NCBI RefSeq assembly: GCF_006539505.1
Contig: NZ_BJND01000020.1
Location: 62,001-126,000, forward strand
Direction: 5' to 3'
DNA length: 64,000 nt
DNA from: Streptomyces spinoverrucosus
Lineage (GTDB): Bacteria > Actinomycetota > Actinomycetes > Streptomycetales > Streptomycetaceae
Below the pieces are notes generated by a model. It ran no database searches and was not told the origin of the DNA. It was given only the letters and a program-made list of their open reading frames with translations. Shown one piece after another: positions 16,902 to 25,791 of this stretch (its first letter is position 1; every line of letters begins with the position of its first letter). The position numbers were made by a program, and so were the translations under genes.

Positions 16902-19900
16902 ATGGGCGTACGCACATGGATCGACTCCTGGCCGGTCTACCGCCAGCTCAAGGGGACGGACCCCCTGGGCCGCGGGGCGGCCGCCAAGAGCGGGCCCAGC
17001 GCGCGGCTCACTCCCCGGGTCGCCTCGGCGGACCGCGTGGTGAAGTCGATCTGCCCGTACTGCGCGGTGGGCTGCGGCCAGAACGTCTACGTCCAGGACG
17101 AGCGGGTCACGCAGATCGAGGGCGACCCCGACTCCCCCGTCTCGCGCGGACGGCTGTGTCCCAAGGGCTCGGCCAGCCTCCAGCTGACCACCGGAAGCGC
17201 CCGCGAGCACCATGTCCTCTACCGGCGCCCGCACGGCACCGCCTGGGAGCGTCTCGACCTCGACACGGCCATGGACATGATCGCCGACCGGGTCATCGAG
17301 GCGCGCCGGGCGGGCTGGCAGTGGGAGGTCGACGAGACCCGCACCCGGCGCACGCTCGGCATCGCCAGCCTGGGCGGTGCCACGCTGGACAACGAAGAGA
17401 ACTACCTGATCAAGAAGCTGTTCACCGCCCTGGGAGCCGTGCAGATCGAGAACCAGGCGCGTGTTTGACACTCCTCCACCGTTCCCAGTCTGGGAACCTC
17501 GTTCGGCCGCGGCGGCGCGACCACCTTCCAGCAGGACCTGCAGAACTCGGACTGCATCGTCATCCAGGGCTCGAACATGGCCGAGTGCCATCCGGTCGGG
17601 TTCCAGTGGGTGATGGAGGCCAAGGCCCGGGGCGCGAAGGTGATCCACGTCGATCCGCGCTTCACCCGCACCAGTGCGCTGGCCGATGTGCACGTGCCGC
17701 TGCGCGCGGGCTCGGACATCGCCTTCCTCGGCGGGATCGTCAACTACGTGCTGCAGCACGACCGGTACTTCCGCGACTACGTGGTGGCGTACACCAACGG
17801 CCCCGTCGTCCTGCGGGAGGACTTCCGTGACACCGAGGATCTCGACGGGGTCTTCTCCGGCCTCGATCCCGATACCCGCAGTTACGACAACAGCAGCTGG
17901 CAGTACGCCGGTACGGAGATCCAGGCGGCCTCCGGTCAACGGGACCAGGAGTACGGCAAGCGCACCGGCGGCGGCAGCTCGGTGTCGGACGCGGCGCGCG
18001 GCGAGGCCCACGGGGCGGGCGGCGCCGACGTGGGCGAGGGTGAACCCGAGCGGGACGAGACGCTCACCCATCCGCGCTGTGTCTTCCAGGTGCTCAAGCG
18101 GCACTACGCCCGCTACACCCCCGAGATGGTCGAGAGGATCTGCGGTGTCCCGCAGGACCTCTTCCGCCAGGTGTGCGAACTCGTCACGGAGAACTCCGGA
18201 CGCGACCGCACCACCGCCTTCGCCTACTCGGTGGGGTGGACACAGCACACCGTGGGCGTCCAGTACATCCGCACGGCCTGTGTCCTGCAGAGCCTGCTCG
18301 GCAACATCGGCCGGCCCGGAGGCGGCATCCTCGCCCTGCGCGGGCACGCCTCCATCCAGGGCTCGACGGACATCCCCACCCTGTTCAACCTGCTGCCCGG
18401 CTACATCCCGATGCCGCACGCCCACCAGAAGCAGGACCTGGACACCTTCGTGCGGGCCGACGCGGCCCGCAAGGGCTACTGGGGCAACATGCGTTCGTAT
18501 CTGGTCAGCCTGCTCAAGGCCTACTGGGGTGACGCCGCGACCGCCGAGAACGACTTCTGCTTCGACTACCTGCCGCGCCTGACCGGCTCCCACTCCACCT
18601 ACGAGACGGTCATGGCCCAGCTGGAAGGAACCTGCAAGGGCTACTTCCTCATGGGCGAGAACCCGGCGGTCGGGTCCGCCAACGCCAAGATGCAGCGCCT
18701 GGGCATGGCCAACCTGGACTGGCTCGTCGTACGGGACTTCTCCCTCATCGAGTCGGCCACTTGGTGGCAGGACGGCCCGGAGATCGAGACAGGTGAAATG
18801 CGCACCGAGGACATCGGCACCGAGGTGTTCTTCCTGCCCGCCGCCGCGCACACCGAGAAGGACGGCACCTTCACCAACACCCAACGCCTGCTCCAGTGGC
18901 ACCACCAGGCCGTCGAACCGCCCGGCGAGGCGCGCAGCGACCTGTGGTTCACGTACCACCTCGGGCGGATCGTCCGGCAGAAGCTCGCCGCGTCCACCGA
19001 CCCCATGGACCGGCCCGTGCTGGACCTCGCCTGGGACTACCCGACGAAGGGCGAGCTCGCCGAGCCGGACGCCGAGGCGGTCCTCGCCGAGATCAACGGC
19101 CATGACGCCGAGGGCAACCCGCTGGCCTCGTACGAGCAGCTGAGCGACGACGGCTCCACCGCCTGCGGCTGCTGGATCTACTGCGGTGTCTACGCCGACG
19201 GCGTCAACCAGGCCGCCCGCCGCAAGCCGGGCGAGCAGCAGAACTGGGTGGCCAACGAATGGGGCTGGGCCTGGCCCGCCAACCGGCGCATCCTGTACAA
19301 CCGCGCCTCGGCCGACCCGGACGGCAAGCCGTGGAGCGAACGCAAGGCGCTGGTGTGGTGGGACGCGGAACGGGGCGAGTGGAGCGGCCACGACATCGCC
19401 GACTTCAAGAAGGACAAGGCCCCCGATTACCGGCCGCCGGAGGATGCGACCGGCCCCGAGGCCCTGTCGGGCACCGACCCGTTCATCATGCAGGGCGACG
19501 GAAAGGCCTGGCTGTACGTGCCGTCCGGCCTCACCGACGGCCCGCTGCCCACGCACTACGAGCCGCAGGACTCTCCGTTCCCGAACCTGCTGTACGGCCG
19601 GCAGCGCAACCCGGTACGGCAGTTGCTTCCACCGCACCCGGACAACCGCTACCAGCCCAGCGGTGACGAGCCCGGCTCGGAGGTCTTCCCGTACGTCGCC
19701 ACCACTTACCGCCTCACCGAACACCACACCGCCGGTGGCATGTCCCGCTGGCAGCCCTACCTGGCGGAGCTGCAACCGGAGTTCTTCTGCGAGGTCTCCC
19801 CCGGACTCGCCGCCGAGCGCGGCCTGGAGCACACCGGGTGGGCGACGATCGTCAGCGCCCGCGCGGTGATCGAGGCCCGGGTGCTGGTCACCGACCGCGT

Positions 19901-20162
19901 GCCTGCGCTGACCGTGCACGGGCGCACCCTGCACCAGGTGGGACTGCCCTACCACTGGGGGCCGAACGGCTACACCACCGGGGACGCCGCCAACGAGCTG
20001 CTGCACATGTCCCTCGACCCCAACACCCACATCCAGGAGAGCAAGGCGTTCGCCGTCGACATCCGGCCGGGACGGCGGCCGAGGGGTCCCGCCGCCGTGG
20101 AGTTGGTGCGCGCCTACCGGGCGCGGGCGGGCATCGACGACCGGACGGGCACGGAGCTCTGA
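16902..20162 (+). CDS. fdhA: Selenocysteine formate dehydrogenase, catalytic (alpha) subunit
   Basis: Reading the in-frame UGA at 17466-17468 as Sec gives one 1,086-residue molybdopterin enzyme of the FdnG/FdoG type. Cys51, Cys54, Cys58 and Cys86 form the N-terminal [4Fe-4S] site. Sec189 lies in ARV-U-HSSTV, matching the ARV-U-HGPTV motif of FdnG from memory, with the catalytic His next to it. Homology continues across the UGA in the same frame (TSFGRGGATT, then AECHPVGFQWVMEAK). It oxidises formate to CO2 and should pass electrons to FdhB. There is no twin-arginine signal at the N-terminus, so it probably acts in the cytoplasm. Automated callers will split it at 17468. Confidence 0.95.
17469..17497 (+). 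promoter_or_regulatory. Bacterial SECIS-like hairpin for Sec insertion in fdhA
   Basis: Twelve bases after the UGA, GTTCCC (17481-17486) pairs perfectly with GGGAAC (17492-17497) around the loop AGTCT (an extra A-T pair can narrow it to GTC). The E. coli fdhF SECIS has a comparable small stem-loop about 11 nt after its UGA, with apical AGGUCU; the GU(C) loop bases are those bound by SelB. Position, perfect pairing and loop match make this the probable SelB-binding element. Confidence 0.85.
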
Positions 20163-20175
20163 CCGGCGTCGGCGC

Positions 20176-21201
20176 TCAGCTGAGGACGACGGAGTGCTCC
20201 CGGCGCAGGACGAGTTCCCCCACCACCGGCGCTCCGGGCACCTCCCCCGCCACCAGCAGTCCGCCCGAGGTCTGGGCGTCGGCCAGGAGCAGCCTGGTGT
20301 CGGCGTCCGTGTCCCCGAAGTCCGTGAACGGCGCCACCCACTCCAGGTTCCGCCGGGTGCCGCCGCTGACGTACCCGTCCCGGACCGCCTCCCGCGCCCC
20401 GTCGAGATACGGCACGGCGGCGGTGTCGACCACCGCGGTCACGCCCGAGGCCCGGGCCAGCTTGTGCAGGTGGCCGAGGAAGCCGAAGCCGGTGATGTCG
20501 GTGGCGCATGTCGCGCCGGCCGCCACAGCCGCGGCCGACGCGTCCCGGTTGAGCGCCACCATCGTGGCCACCGCCTGCTCGAACCGTTCGCCGGTGGCCT
20601 TGTGGCGGTTGTTCAGCACGCCCAGGCCGAGGGGTTTGGTCAGCGACAGCGGCACGCCGGGTCGGCCCGCGTCGTTGCGCAGCAGGCGGGTCGGATCGGC
20701 CAGACCGGTGACGGCCATGCCGTACTTGGGTTCGGGATCGTCCACGCTGTGCCCGCCGCCCACATGGCAGCCCGCCTCGGTGGCGATGTCGAGCCCGCCG
20801 CGCAGCACCTCGCGGGCCAGGTCGAACGGCAGCACATCCCGCGGCCACGCCAGGAGGTTGACGGCGAGCACCGGGCGGCCGCCCATCGCGTACACGTCGG
20901 AGAGGGCGTTGGCCGCGGCGATGCGTCCCCAGTCGTAGGGGTCGTCCACGACGGGGGTGAAGAAGTCGGCGGTGGACACCACCGCCTGGGTCGGGGCACC
21001 GCCGTCGGCGGGCAGGGTGACGACGGCCGCGTCGTCGCCGGTGGCCAGTCCGACCAGGAGCGGGGTGTCGGTCGTGGTCGTCATCGGTGCGGCCAGTCCG
21101 CCGAGCACGTCCTCCAGTTCGCCGGGCGGGATCTTGCAGGCGCAGCCGCCGCCGTGGGCGAACTGCGTGAGGCGTACGGGCGTTTCGCGTGTGGTGGTCA
21201 T
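20176..21201 (-). CDS. selD: Selenide, water dikinase
   Basis: This 341-residue protein makes selenophosphate from selenide and ATP, the selenium donor for SelA. The N-terminal active-site motif is HGGGCACKIPP: Cys20 corresponds to the catalytic Cys17 and Lys23 to Lys20 of E. coli SelD. The catalytic residue is Cys, not Sec. PurM-like ATP-binding features follow (DFFTPVVDDPYDWGRIAAANALSD split across the domain, and GGGHSVDDPEPKYG). ATG 21201 was chosen over longer frames that lack similarity. It converges with fdhA (13-bp gap) and is divergent from the tRNA-Sec gene. Confidence 0.96.
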   Translation of the reverse strand: MTTTRETPVRLTQFAHGGGCACKIPPGELEDVLGGLAAPMTTTTDTPLLVGLATGDDAAVVTLPADGGAPTQAVVSTADFFTPVVDDPYDWGRIAAANALSDVYAMGGRPVLAVNLLAWPRDVLPFDLAREVLRGGLDIATEAGCHVGGGHSVDDPEPKYGMAVTGLADPTRLLRNDAGRPGVPLSLTKPLGLGVLNNRHKATGERFEQAVATMVALNRDASAAAVAAGATCATDITGFGFLGHLHKLARASGVTAVVDTAAVPYLDGAREAVRDGYVSGGTRRNLEWVAPFTDFGDTDADTRLLLADAQTSGGLLVAGEVPGAPVVGELVLRREHSVVLS

Positions 21202-21253
21202 GCCGGGTCCTCCGGGTCGATGATCTTGCCCTCCGGTAGCCTGGGTGGGCGTG

Positions 21254-21346
21254 GGAGGCGTGTGGGTGCCTGGTGGCCCTCCCGGTCTTCAAAACCGAGG
21301 TGTCCGAGGATCTCGGGCAGGCGGGTTCGATTCCCGTCCGCCTCCG
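21254..21346 (+). tRNA. selC: tRNA-Sec (anticodon UCA)
   Basis: This 93-nt gene has the special shape of bacterial tRNA-Sec. The acceptor arm starts GGAGGCG and ends CGCCTCC with G as discriminator; CCA is not encoded. The anticodon loop is CTTCAAA with TCA at 21289-21291. The extra arm is very long: 21301-21308 pairs with 21312-21319 (8 bp including one G-U). The T arm is GCGGG-TTCGATT-CCCGT. Non-pairing positions appear at acceptor pair 8 (T/C), one D-stem pair (T/C) and one distal anticodon-stem pair (C/A). Its 3' half is overlapped on the other strand by the end of selB. Confidence 0.93.
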
Positions 21347-23139
21347 CTCTCCGTACCGGCCCGGCAGCGCCGACGCTGGTCGTCCACGCGTTCGGTGTAA
21401 CCGCGGGCGTCCAGGAACTCCAGCAGCGGCACGGCCACCCGGCGTGTGGTGTCCAGGGCCCGGCGGGCCTCGCTGAGCGTGAACGGCTGGGGCAGCCGTC
21501 GCAGTACGGCGACGGCCCGTACGTCCGCGTCCGGCAGCAGCACGATTCCGTCGCCGACCCGCAGCAGCGCGCCCGCCGCGACCGCGGCGGCCAGGGTCTT
21601 CCGGGTGAGCCCGAGTTCGGTGAGCCGGTCCGCCTCCGGCGCGCGGAACGGCGCCCGGACCAGCTCATGCCGCAACGTGTCGACAGCTGTCTGAACAGAC
21701 GGCGGGAGCGCGGGCCGGAGGTCTCCAGGGCCGTACAACCGCCCCTGGTTGCGGTGCAGCTTTCCCGAGGTCCCGGCGAGGGCGTCGACCAGTGACCGGT
21801 CCGGCAGGCCGAGCAGGCGGCGGGCCGCCTCGGTGGGCAGGCCGGGCTCCAGGGGGTGCTCGGCCGCATGGCGTTCGACCTCGGCTTCCAGGCGGTCCCG
21901 AAGTGCCGCCCAGTGGGCCGCGTCGGCCAGCCAGTCACCGGCGACCGGTGCGGTGGGGGCTGGTACTCCCATGGCCGCCAGCTCCGTACGGCGGACGAGC
22001 CCGCGTCGGCGCAGTTCCGCCGCGCCGTCCGGGCGGCCGGTCATGCCCGCCAGCTCGGCCGCCCTGGCGCGGGCCGCTCCTCGCCGGGTCAGCCGGGGCG
22101 GTCGTACGTCCAGGACGGTCACCCCGCACGGCGTGCGCCGGCCGCCCGGCTCCCGCAGGACGGCCCGGTCGCCCACCCGCAGGGGCAGCGCGCGGGAAAG
22201 GGTCAGCCTGGCCGTGTCCGGGCCGAACGGGCGGACGGTCACGGGCACCGCGGCCGTTCCGATGTGCAGGGTGACCGTCCGGGGCAGGTCATCGACCGGA
22301 ACTCCGGAAACCCGGACGTCGATCAGGTCGGTGAGCAGCCAGCGGTCCGGAGTGAGGAGCACCTGTCCCCGGCCCAGAACGCCGTCGGAGGGGCCATGCA
22401 CGTTGACCGCCACGCGCGCCACCCCGCTGACCGCCGAGACGTCCTCGTGCAGGCACTGCAGACCGCGCACCCGGAGCATGGTCGTGCCGTCCGCCACCAG
22501 CCGGTCGCCGACGCGCACGGATCCCGCGCCCAGGGTGCCGGTGACGACCGTGCCATGACCGCGCACGGTGAAGGCACGGTCCAGCCACAGCCGTACGTCC
22601 GCGTCGGCGGGCGGAACGGGCAGCGTGCGGCCCAGCTTGGCCAACTCCCGGCGCAGCGCGTCGAGTCCGGCGCCGGTCAGCGCGCTCACCGCGACGGACG
22701 GCACGGTACCGAGGGAGGTGGCGGCCATGCGCTCGACGGCGTCGGCACGGACGGGCTCGGGGTCCGCGAGGTCGCTGCGGCTGACCGCGAGCACGGCGTG
22801 TCGTACTCCGAGCGCGTCCAGGATCTCCAGGTGTTCCTGCGACTGCGGCTGCCAGCCCTGGTCGGCGGCCACCACGAACAGCACGGCGGGCACGGGCCCG
22901 ACACCGGCCAGCATGGTGGCGACGAACCGTTCGTGTCCGGGGACGTCGACGAAGGCGATGTGCTCCCCGCCGGAGCCGCCGGTTGCGTCCGATGCGAGCC
23001 GCGTCCAGACGAACCCGAGGTCCAGGGTCAGACCTCGGCGCCGCTCCTCCTCGAAGCGGTCGGGTTCCATCCCGGTCAGCGCCCGCACCAGGGCGGACTT
23101 GCCGTGGTCGACGTGCCCGGCGGTGGCCAGTACCCGCAT
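21289..23139 (-). CDS. selB: Selenocysteine-specific elongation factor SelB
   Basis: This 616-residue GTPase delivers Sec-tRNA to ribosomes at SECIS-bearing UGA codons. The G domain shows GHVDHGKS (residues 8-15), RGLTLDLGF (switch region) and DVPGHERF (65-72); the G4 motif is SRSD (120-123) rather than NKxD, a relaxed form. EF-Tu-like domains follow, then C-terminal winged helices that bind the SECIS. The stop is a UGA that is exactly the antisense of the tRNA-Sec anticodon, so the last roughly 20 residues are antisense tRNA. selA ends 5 bp upstream of its ATG. Confidence 0.95.
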   Translation of the reverse strand: MRVLATAGHVDHGKSALVRALTGMEPDRFEEERRRGLTLDLGFVWTRLASDATGGSGGEHIAFVDVPGHERFVATMLAGVGPVPAVLFVVAADQGWQPQSQEHLEILDALGVRHAVLAVSRSDLADPEPVRADAVERMAATSLGTVPSVAVSALTGAGLDALRRELAKLGRTLPVPPADADVRLWLDRAFTVRGHGTVVTGTLGAGSVRVGDRLVADGTTMLRVRGLQCLHEDVSAVSGVARVAVNVHGPSDGVLGRGQVLLTPDRWLLTDLIDVRVSGVPVDDLPRTVTLHIGTAAVPVTVRPFGPDTARLTLSRALPLRVGDRAVLREPGGRRTPCGVTVLDVRPPRLTRRGAARARAAELAGMTGRPDGAAELRRRGLVRRTELAAMGVPAPTAPVAGDWLADAAHWAALRDRLEAEVERHAAEHPLEPGLPTEAARRLLGLPDRSLVDALAGTSGKLHRNQGRLYGPGDLRPALPPSVQTAVDTLRHELVRAPFRAPEADRLTELGLTRKTLAAAVAAGALLRVGDGIVLLPDADVRAVAVLRRLPQPFTLSEARRALDTTRRVAVPLLEFLDARGYTERVDDQRRRCRAGTESGGGRESNPPARDPRTPRF

Positions 23140-23144
23140 GCCAC

Positions 23145-24488
23145 CTACCCTTCCGTGGCCGGTTCCGTGACCGACCGCACGGCCTCGGCCAGCCGCTCGT
23201 CGTCCTCCGGCGGCACCGCACGCAGGTCCAGCAGACAGCGGCCCGACTCCAGCCGCCCCACCACGGGGACCGGGCCCGTCCGCAGGGCGGCGGCGTACCG
23301 CTCGGGCAGCGACACTGCGGCGCTGGGCAGTGTCACGCCCGGGGCACCGCCGCCGCCCACCGTCGCGGCGCTCTCGACGGCCCGGACATCGATGCCGTCG
23401 GCGGCCAGAGTGGAGGCGAGCCGCTCGGCACGGCGGGCGAGCCGTGCCGGGTCGGCGGCCAGCGACGCGGCGGTGGGGGTTTCGGGCCCCGTCAGCGTCG
23501 CCTCCAACGCGGCCAGGGTCAGCTTGTCCACGCGCAGGGCACGGGCGAGCGGGTGCCGGGACACGGTCCGCACCAGTTCCTCCTCACCGAGGAGCAGTCC
23601 GCACTGCGGTCCGCCGAGCAGCTTGTCGCCGCTCGCGGTGACCAGCGATGCTCCGGCCCGGAGCTGGGTCTCGGCGTCGGGTTCGTCCGGCAGCAGGGGA
23701 TGCGGTGCGAGCAGGCCGGAGCCGATGTCGACGACCACCGGAACGCCGAGGGTCGCCAGTTCCCCGGCGTCGGCGGTGCGGGTGAAGCCGGTGATGCGGA
23801 AGTTGGAGGGGTGCACCTTCAGCACGAAGGCCGTCTCCGGGCCGATGGCTGCGGCGTAGTCGGCGATGGTGGTGCGGTTGGTGGTGCCCACCTCGCGCAG
23901 CCGGGCTCCGGTGGACACCAGCAGGTCCGGCAGGCGGAAGCCGTCCCCGATCTCCACCATCTCCCCGCGGCTGATGACGATCTCCTTACCGGCGGCGAGC
24001 GCGGTCGCCACGAGGACCAGCGCGGCCGCACCGTTGTTCACGACGTGCGCGGCAGCGGCCGACGGCACCCGCTCGCGCAGTGCGGCCAGAGCGGTGCGCC
24101 CCCGGCGAGCGCGGACACCGGTGCGCAGGTCCAGCTCGACGTCCGTGGGTCCGGCGGCCTCCTGCACCGCCTGGCGGGCGGCCGTGGACAACGACGCCCG
24201 GCCGAGGTTGGTGTGCAGCACCACGCCCGTGGCATTGATCACCGACCGCAGCCCGCCGATCGTGCGCGGCAGCAGGGCGACCGCCGAGTCCGCCACGTCC
24301 TCCGGCGCGATGGCACCGTCCCGCGCCCGCTCCTGGGCCTGCCGGACGGCCGCCTTCACCACTCCGGATCCCAGTCGGTGTGCCGCCTCTGCCAGGCGCA
24401 CGTCTCGCAGGAGTGCATCGGTGCGGGGGATCCGCCGCCGCACATCTGCCCCGTTTGCGGTGCCGTCTGTGGTGATCCGCTGGTCCAC
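23145..24488 (-). CDS. selA: L-seryl-tRNA(Sec) selenium transferase
   Basis: This 447-residue PLP enzyme converts Ser-tRNA-Sec to Sec-tRNA-Sec using selenophosphate. The PLP lysine is Lys289 in TASGDKLLGGPQ. Other family segments are INATGVVLHTNLGRA (85-99), NNGAAALVL and KVHPSNFRITGFT. The length is normal. The start is GTG 24488, with AGGGG 5 nt upstream. It is the promoter-proximal gene of the selA-selB pair, 125 bp from the TerC-type gene that precedes it in position on the same strand. Confidence 0.96.
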   Translation of the reverse strand: MDQRITTDGTANGADVRRRIPRTDALLRDVRLAEAAHRLGSGVVKAAVRQAQERARDGAIAPEDVADSAVALLPRTIGGLRSVINATGVVLHTNLGRASLSTAARQAVQEAAGPTDVELDLRTGVRARRGRTALAALRERVPSAAAAHVVNNGAAALVLVATALAAGKEIVISRGEMVEIGDGFRLPDLLVSTGARLREVGTTNRTTIADYAAAIGPETAFVLKVHPSNFRITGFTRTADAGELATLGVPVVVDIGSGLLAPHPLLPDEPDAETQLRAGASLVTASGDKLLGGPQCGLLLGEEELVRTVSRHPLARALRVDKLTLAALEATLTGPETPTAASLAADPARLARRAERLASTLAADGIDVRAVESAATVGGGGAPGVTLPSAAVSLPERYAAALRTGPVPVVGRLESGRCLLDLRAVPPEDDERLAEAVRSVTEPATEG

Positions 24489-24613
24489 GCAGCCCCTGCC
24501 TCTCTGCCCGATCTCGTGGCTGCCCGAGGAACGCCCATCGTCTCCCAGTGCCCCGCGCCGACGTCACGACACGCCCAGCTGTGGTCCTGACCGGTGTGGA
24601 AGAGCGGTGCAGC

Positions 24614-25633
24614 TCATTTGCGGTCGGCTTCCTGGCTGGAGTCCGCCGGTTTGGGGTGGGCGCGCAGGGAGCCGGGGTGGGCCTTGGCGGTCGGGTCGTG
24701 CTTGGTCTTGATCAGGCTCGCCACGGTGACGACCGCGAGGACGACGGCGATCACGGCGAGGCTGACCGGGGTGGAGATCTCGGGGACCGCCTCGTGCAGG
24801 TCGACGTGCGCCCAGTGCAGGATGAGCTTGACGCCGATGAACGCGAGGATCAGCGAGAGCCCGGTGGACAGGTACACCAGCCGGTCCAGCAGGCCGCTCA
24901 CGAGGAAGAACAGGGCGCGCAGGCCGAGCAGGGCGAAGGCGTTGGCGGCGAAGACGATGTAGGGCTCTTCGGTGACCCCGAACACCGCGGGGATGGAGTC
25001 GAGGGCGAACAGCAGGTCGATGCTGCCGATGGCGAGCAGGACGATGAACAGCGGGGTGACCATCCGGCGCCCGTCGACGCGGGTGGTGAGTTTTCCTCCC
25101 ACGTAGTCGGCGGTGATCGGCAGAAGCCGACGGGCGGCTTTGACCATGACGTTGTCCTCGATGTCGGGGTCCTCGTCGCGGTGCCGGAACAACTGCACGG
25201 CCGTGTAGATCAGCAGCAGGCCGAACAGCAGGAACATGAACGAGAACAGCGCCAGCAGGGTGGCGCCGAGCGCGATGAAGATCGCGCGCATGGCCAGGGC
25301 GAGCACGATGCCGAAGGTGAGCACCTTGTGCTGGTGTTCCGCCGGTACGGCGAACGTGGTCATGATGATGACGAAGACGAACAGATTGTCGACCGACAGG
25401 CTCTTCTCGACGATGTAGCCGGCGAAGTACTCGGTGCCGAACTCGCCGCCGTATCGGGCGGCGAACCAGACTCCGAAGCCGATCGCGACGAGGATGTAGA
25501 ACACCGACCATGCGGTGGCCTCGCCGAAGCCGACCCGGTGCGGGCGCGCGGCGGCCAGGATCAGGTCGACGGCCAGCAGGGCGAGGATAAGGCCGATGGT
25601 GACGGCCCAGGTGAGTACGCTGATGTCCAGCAC
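24614..25633 (-). CDS. TerC/Alx-family integral membrane protein
   Basis: The protein has about 339 residues and nine or so membrane helices, with the family signatures EKSLSVDNLFVFVIIM and LLFALDSIPAVFGVTEEPYIVF. Acidic residues in these helices are thought to bind metal ions; TerC/Alx proteins are linked to Mn2+ export and tellurite resistance. GTG 25633 follows GGAGG by 5 nt. The leader was examined for a yybP-ykoY manganese riboswitch without finding its core. The C-terminus is a Lys/Pro-rich hydrophilic tail. Confidence 0.9.
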   Translation of the reverse strand: MLDISVLTWAVTIGLILALLAVDLILAAARPHRVGFGEATAWSVFYILVAIGFGVWFAARYGGEFGTEYFAGYIVEKSLSVDNLFVFVIIMTTFAVPAEHQHKVLTFGIVLALAMRAIFIALGATLLALFSFMFLLFGLLLIYTAVQLFRHRDEDPDIEDNVMVKAARRLLPITADYVGGKLTTRVDGRRMVTPLFIVLLAIGSIDLLFALDSIPAVFGVTEEPYIVFAANAFALLGLRALFFLVSGLLDRLVYLSTGLSLILAFIGVKLILHWAHVDLHEAVPEISTPVSLAVIAVVLAVVTVASLIKTKHDPTAKAHPGSLRAHPKPADSSQEADRK

Positions 25634-25791
25634 CGGTCCTCCATTCAGTAGTCCTGGCTCGACGTAGTACCGGCGGTGCAGCAGGACCAGGGTTCCCTCC
25701 CGGCGACGATCCTCAACATCGCCTGCGTACGCCACGCGCGGCCTCGTTCGCGGGCGCCGGTCTTCACCTGCGCCGTTCGTAGGATGGCCAC

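Noticed and set aside
17466..17468. UGA as a real stop or a sequencing error in fdhA
   Set aside because: It lies at the catalytic Sec codon, the frame is intact on both sides, a SECIS-like hairpin follows and all sel genes adjoin.
16713..20030. 1,105-codon frame on the minus strand
   Set aside because: It is the antisense of fdhA and has no recognisable domain; GC-rich codon bias leaves long antisense frames open.
25634..25791. Manganese riboswitch (yybP-ykoY) before the TerC-type gene
   Set aside because: The conserved core and paired regions could not be found; only the family association suggested it.
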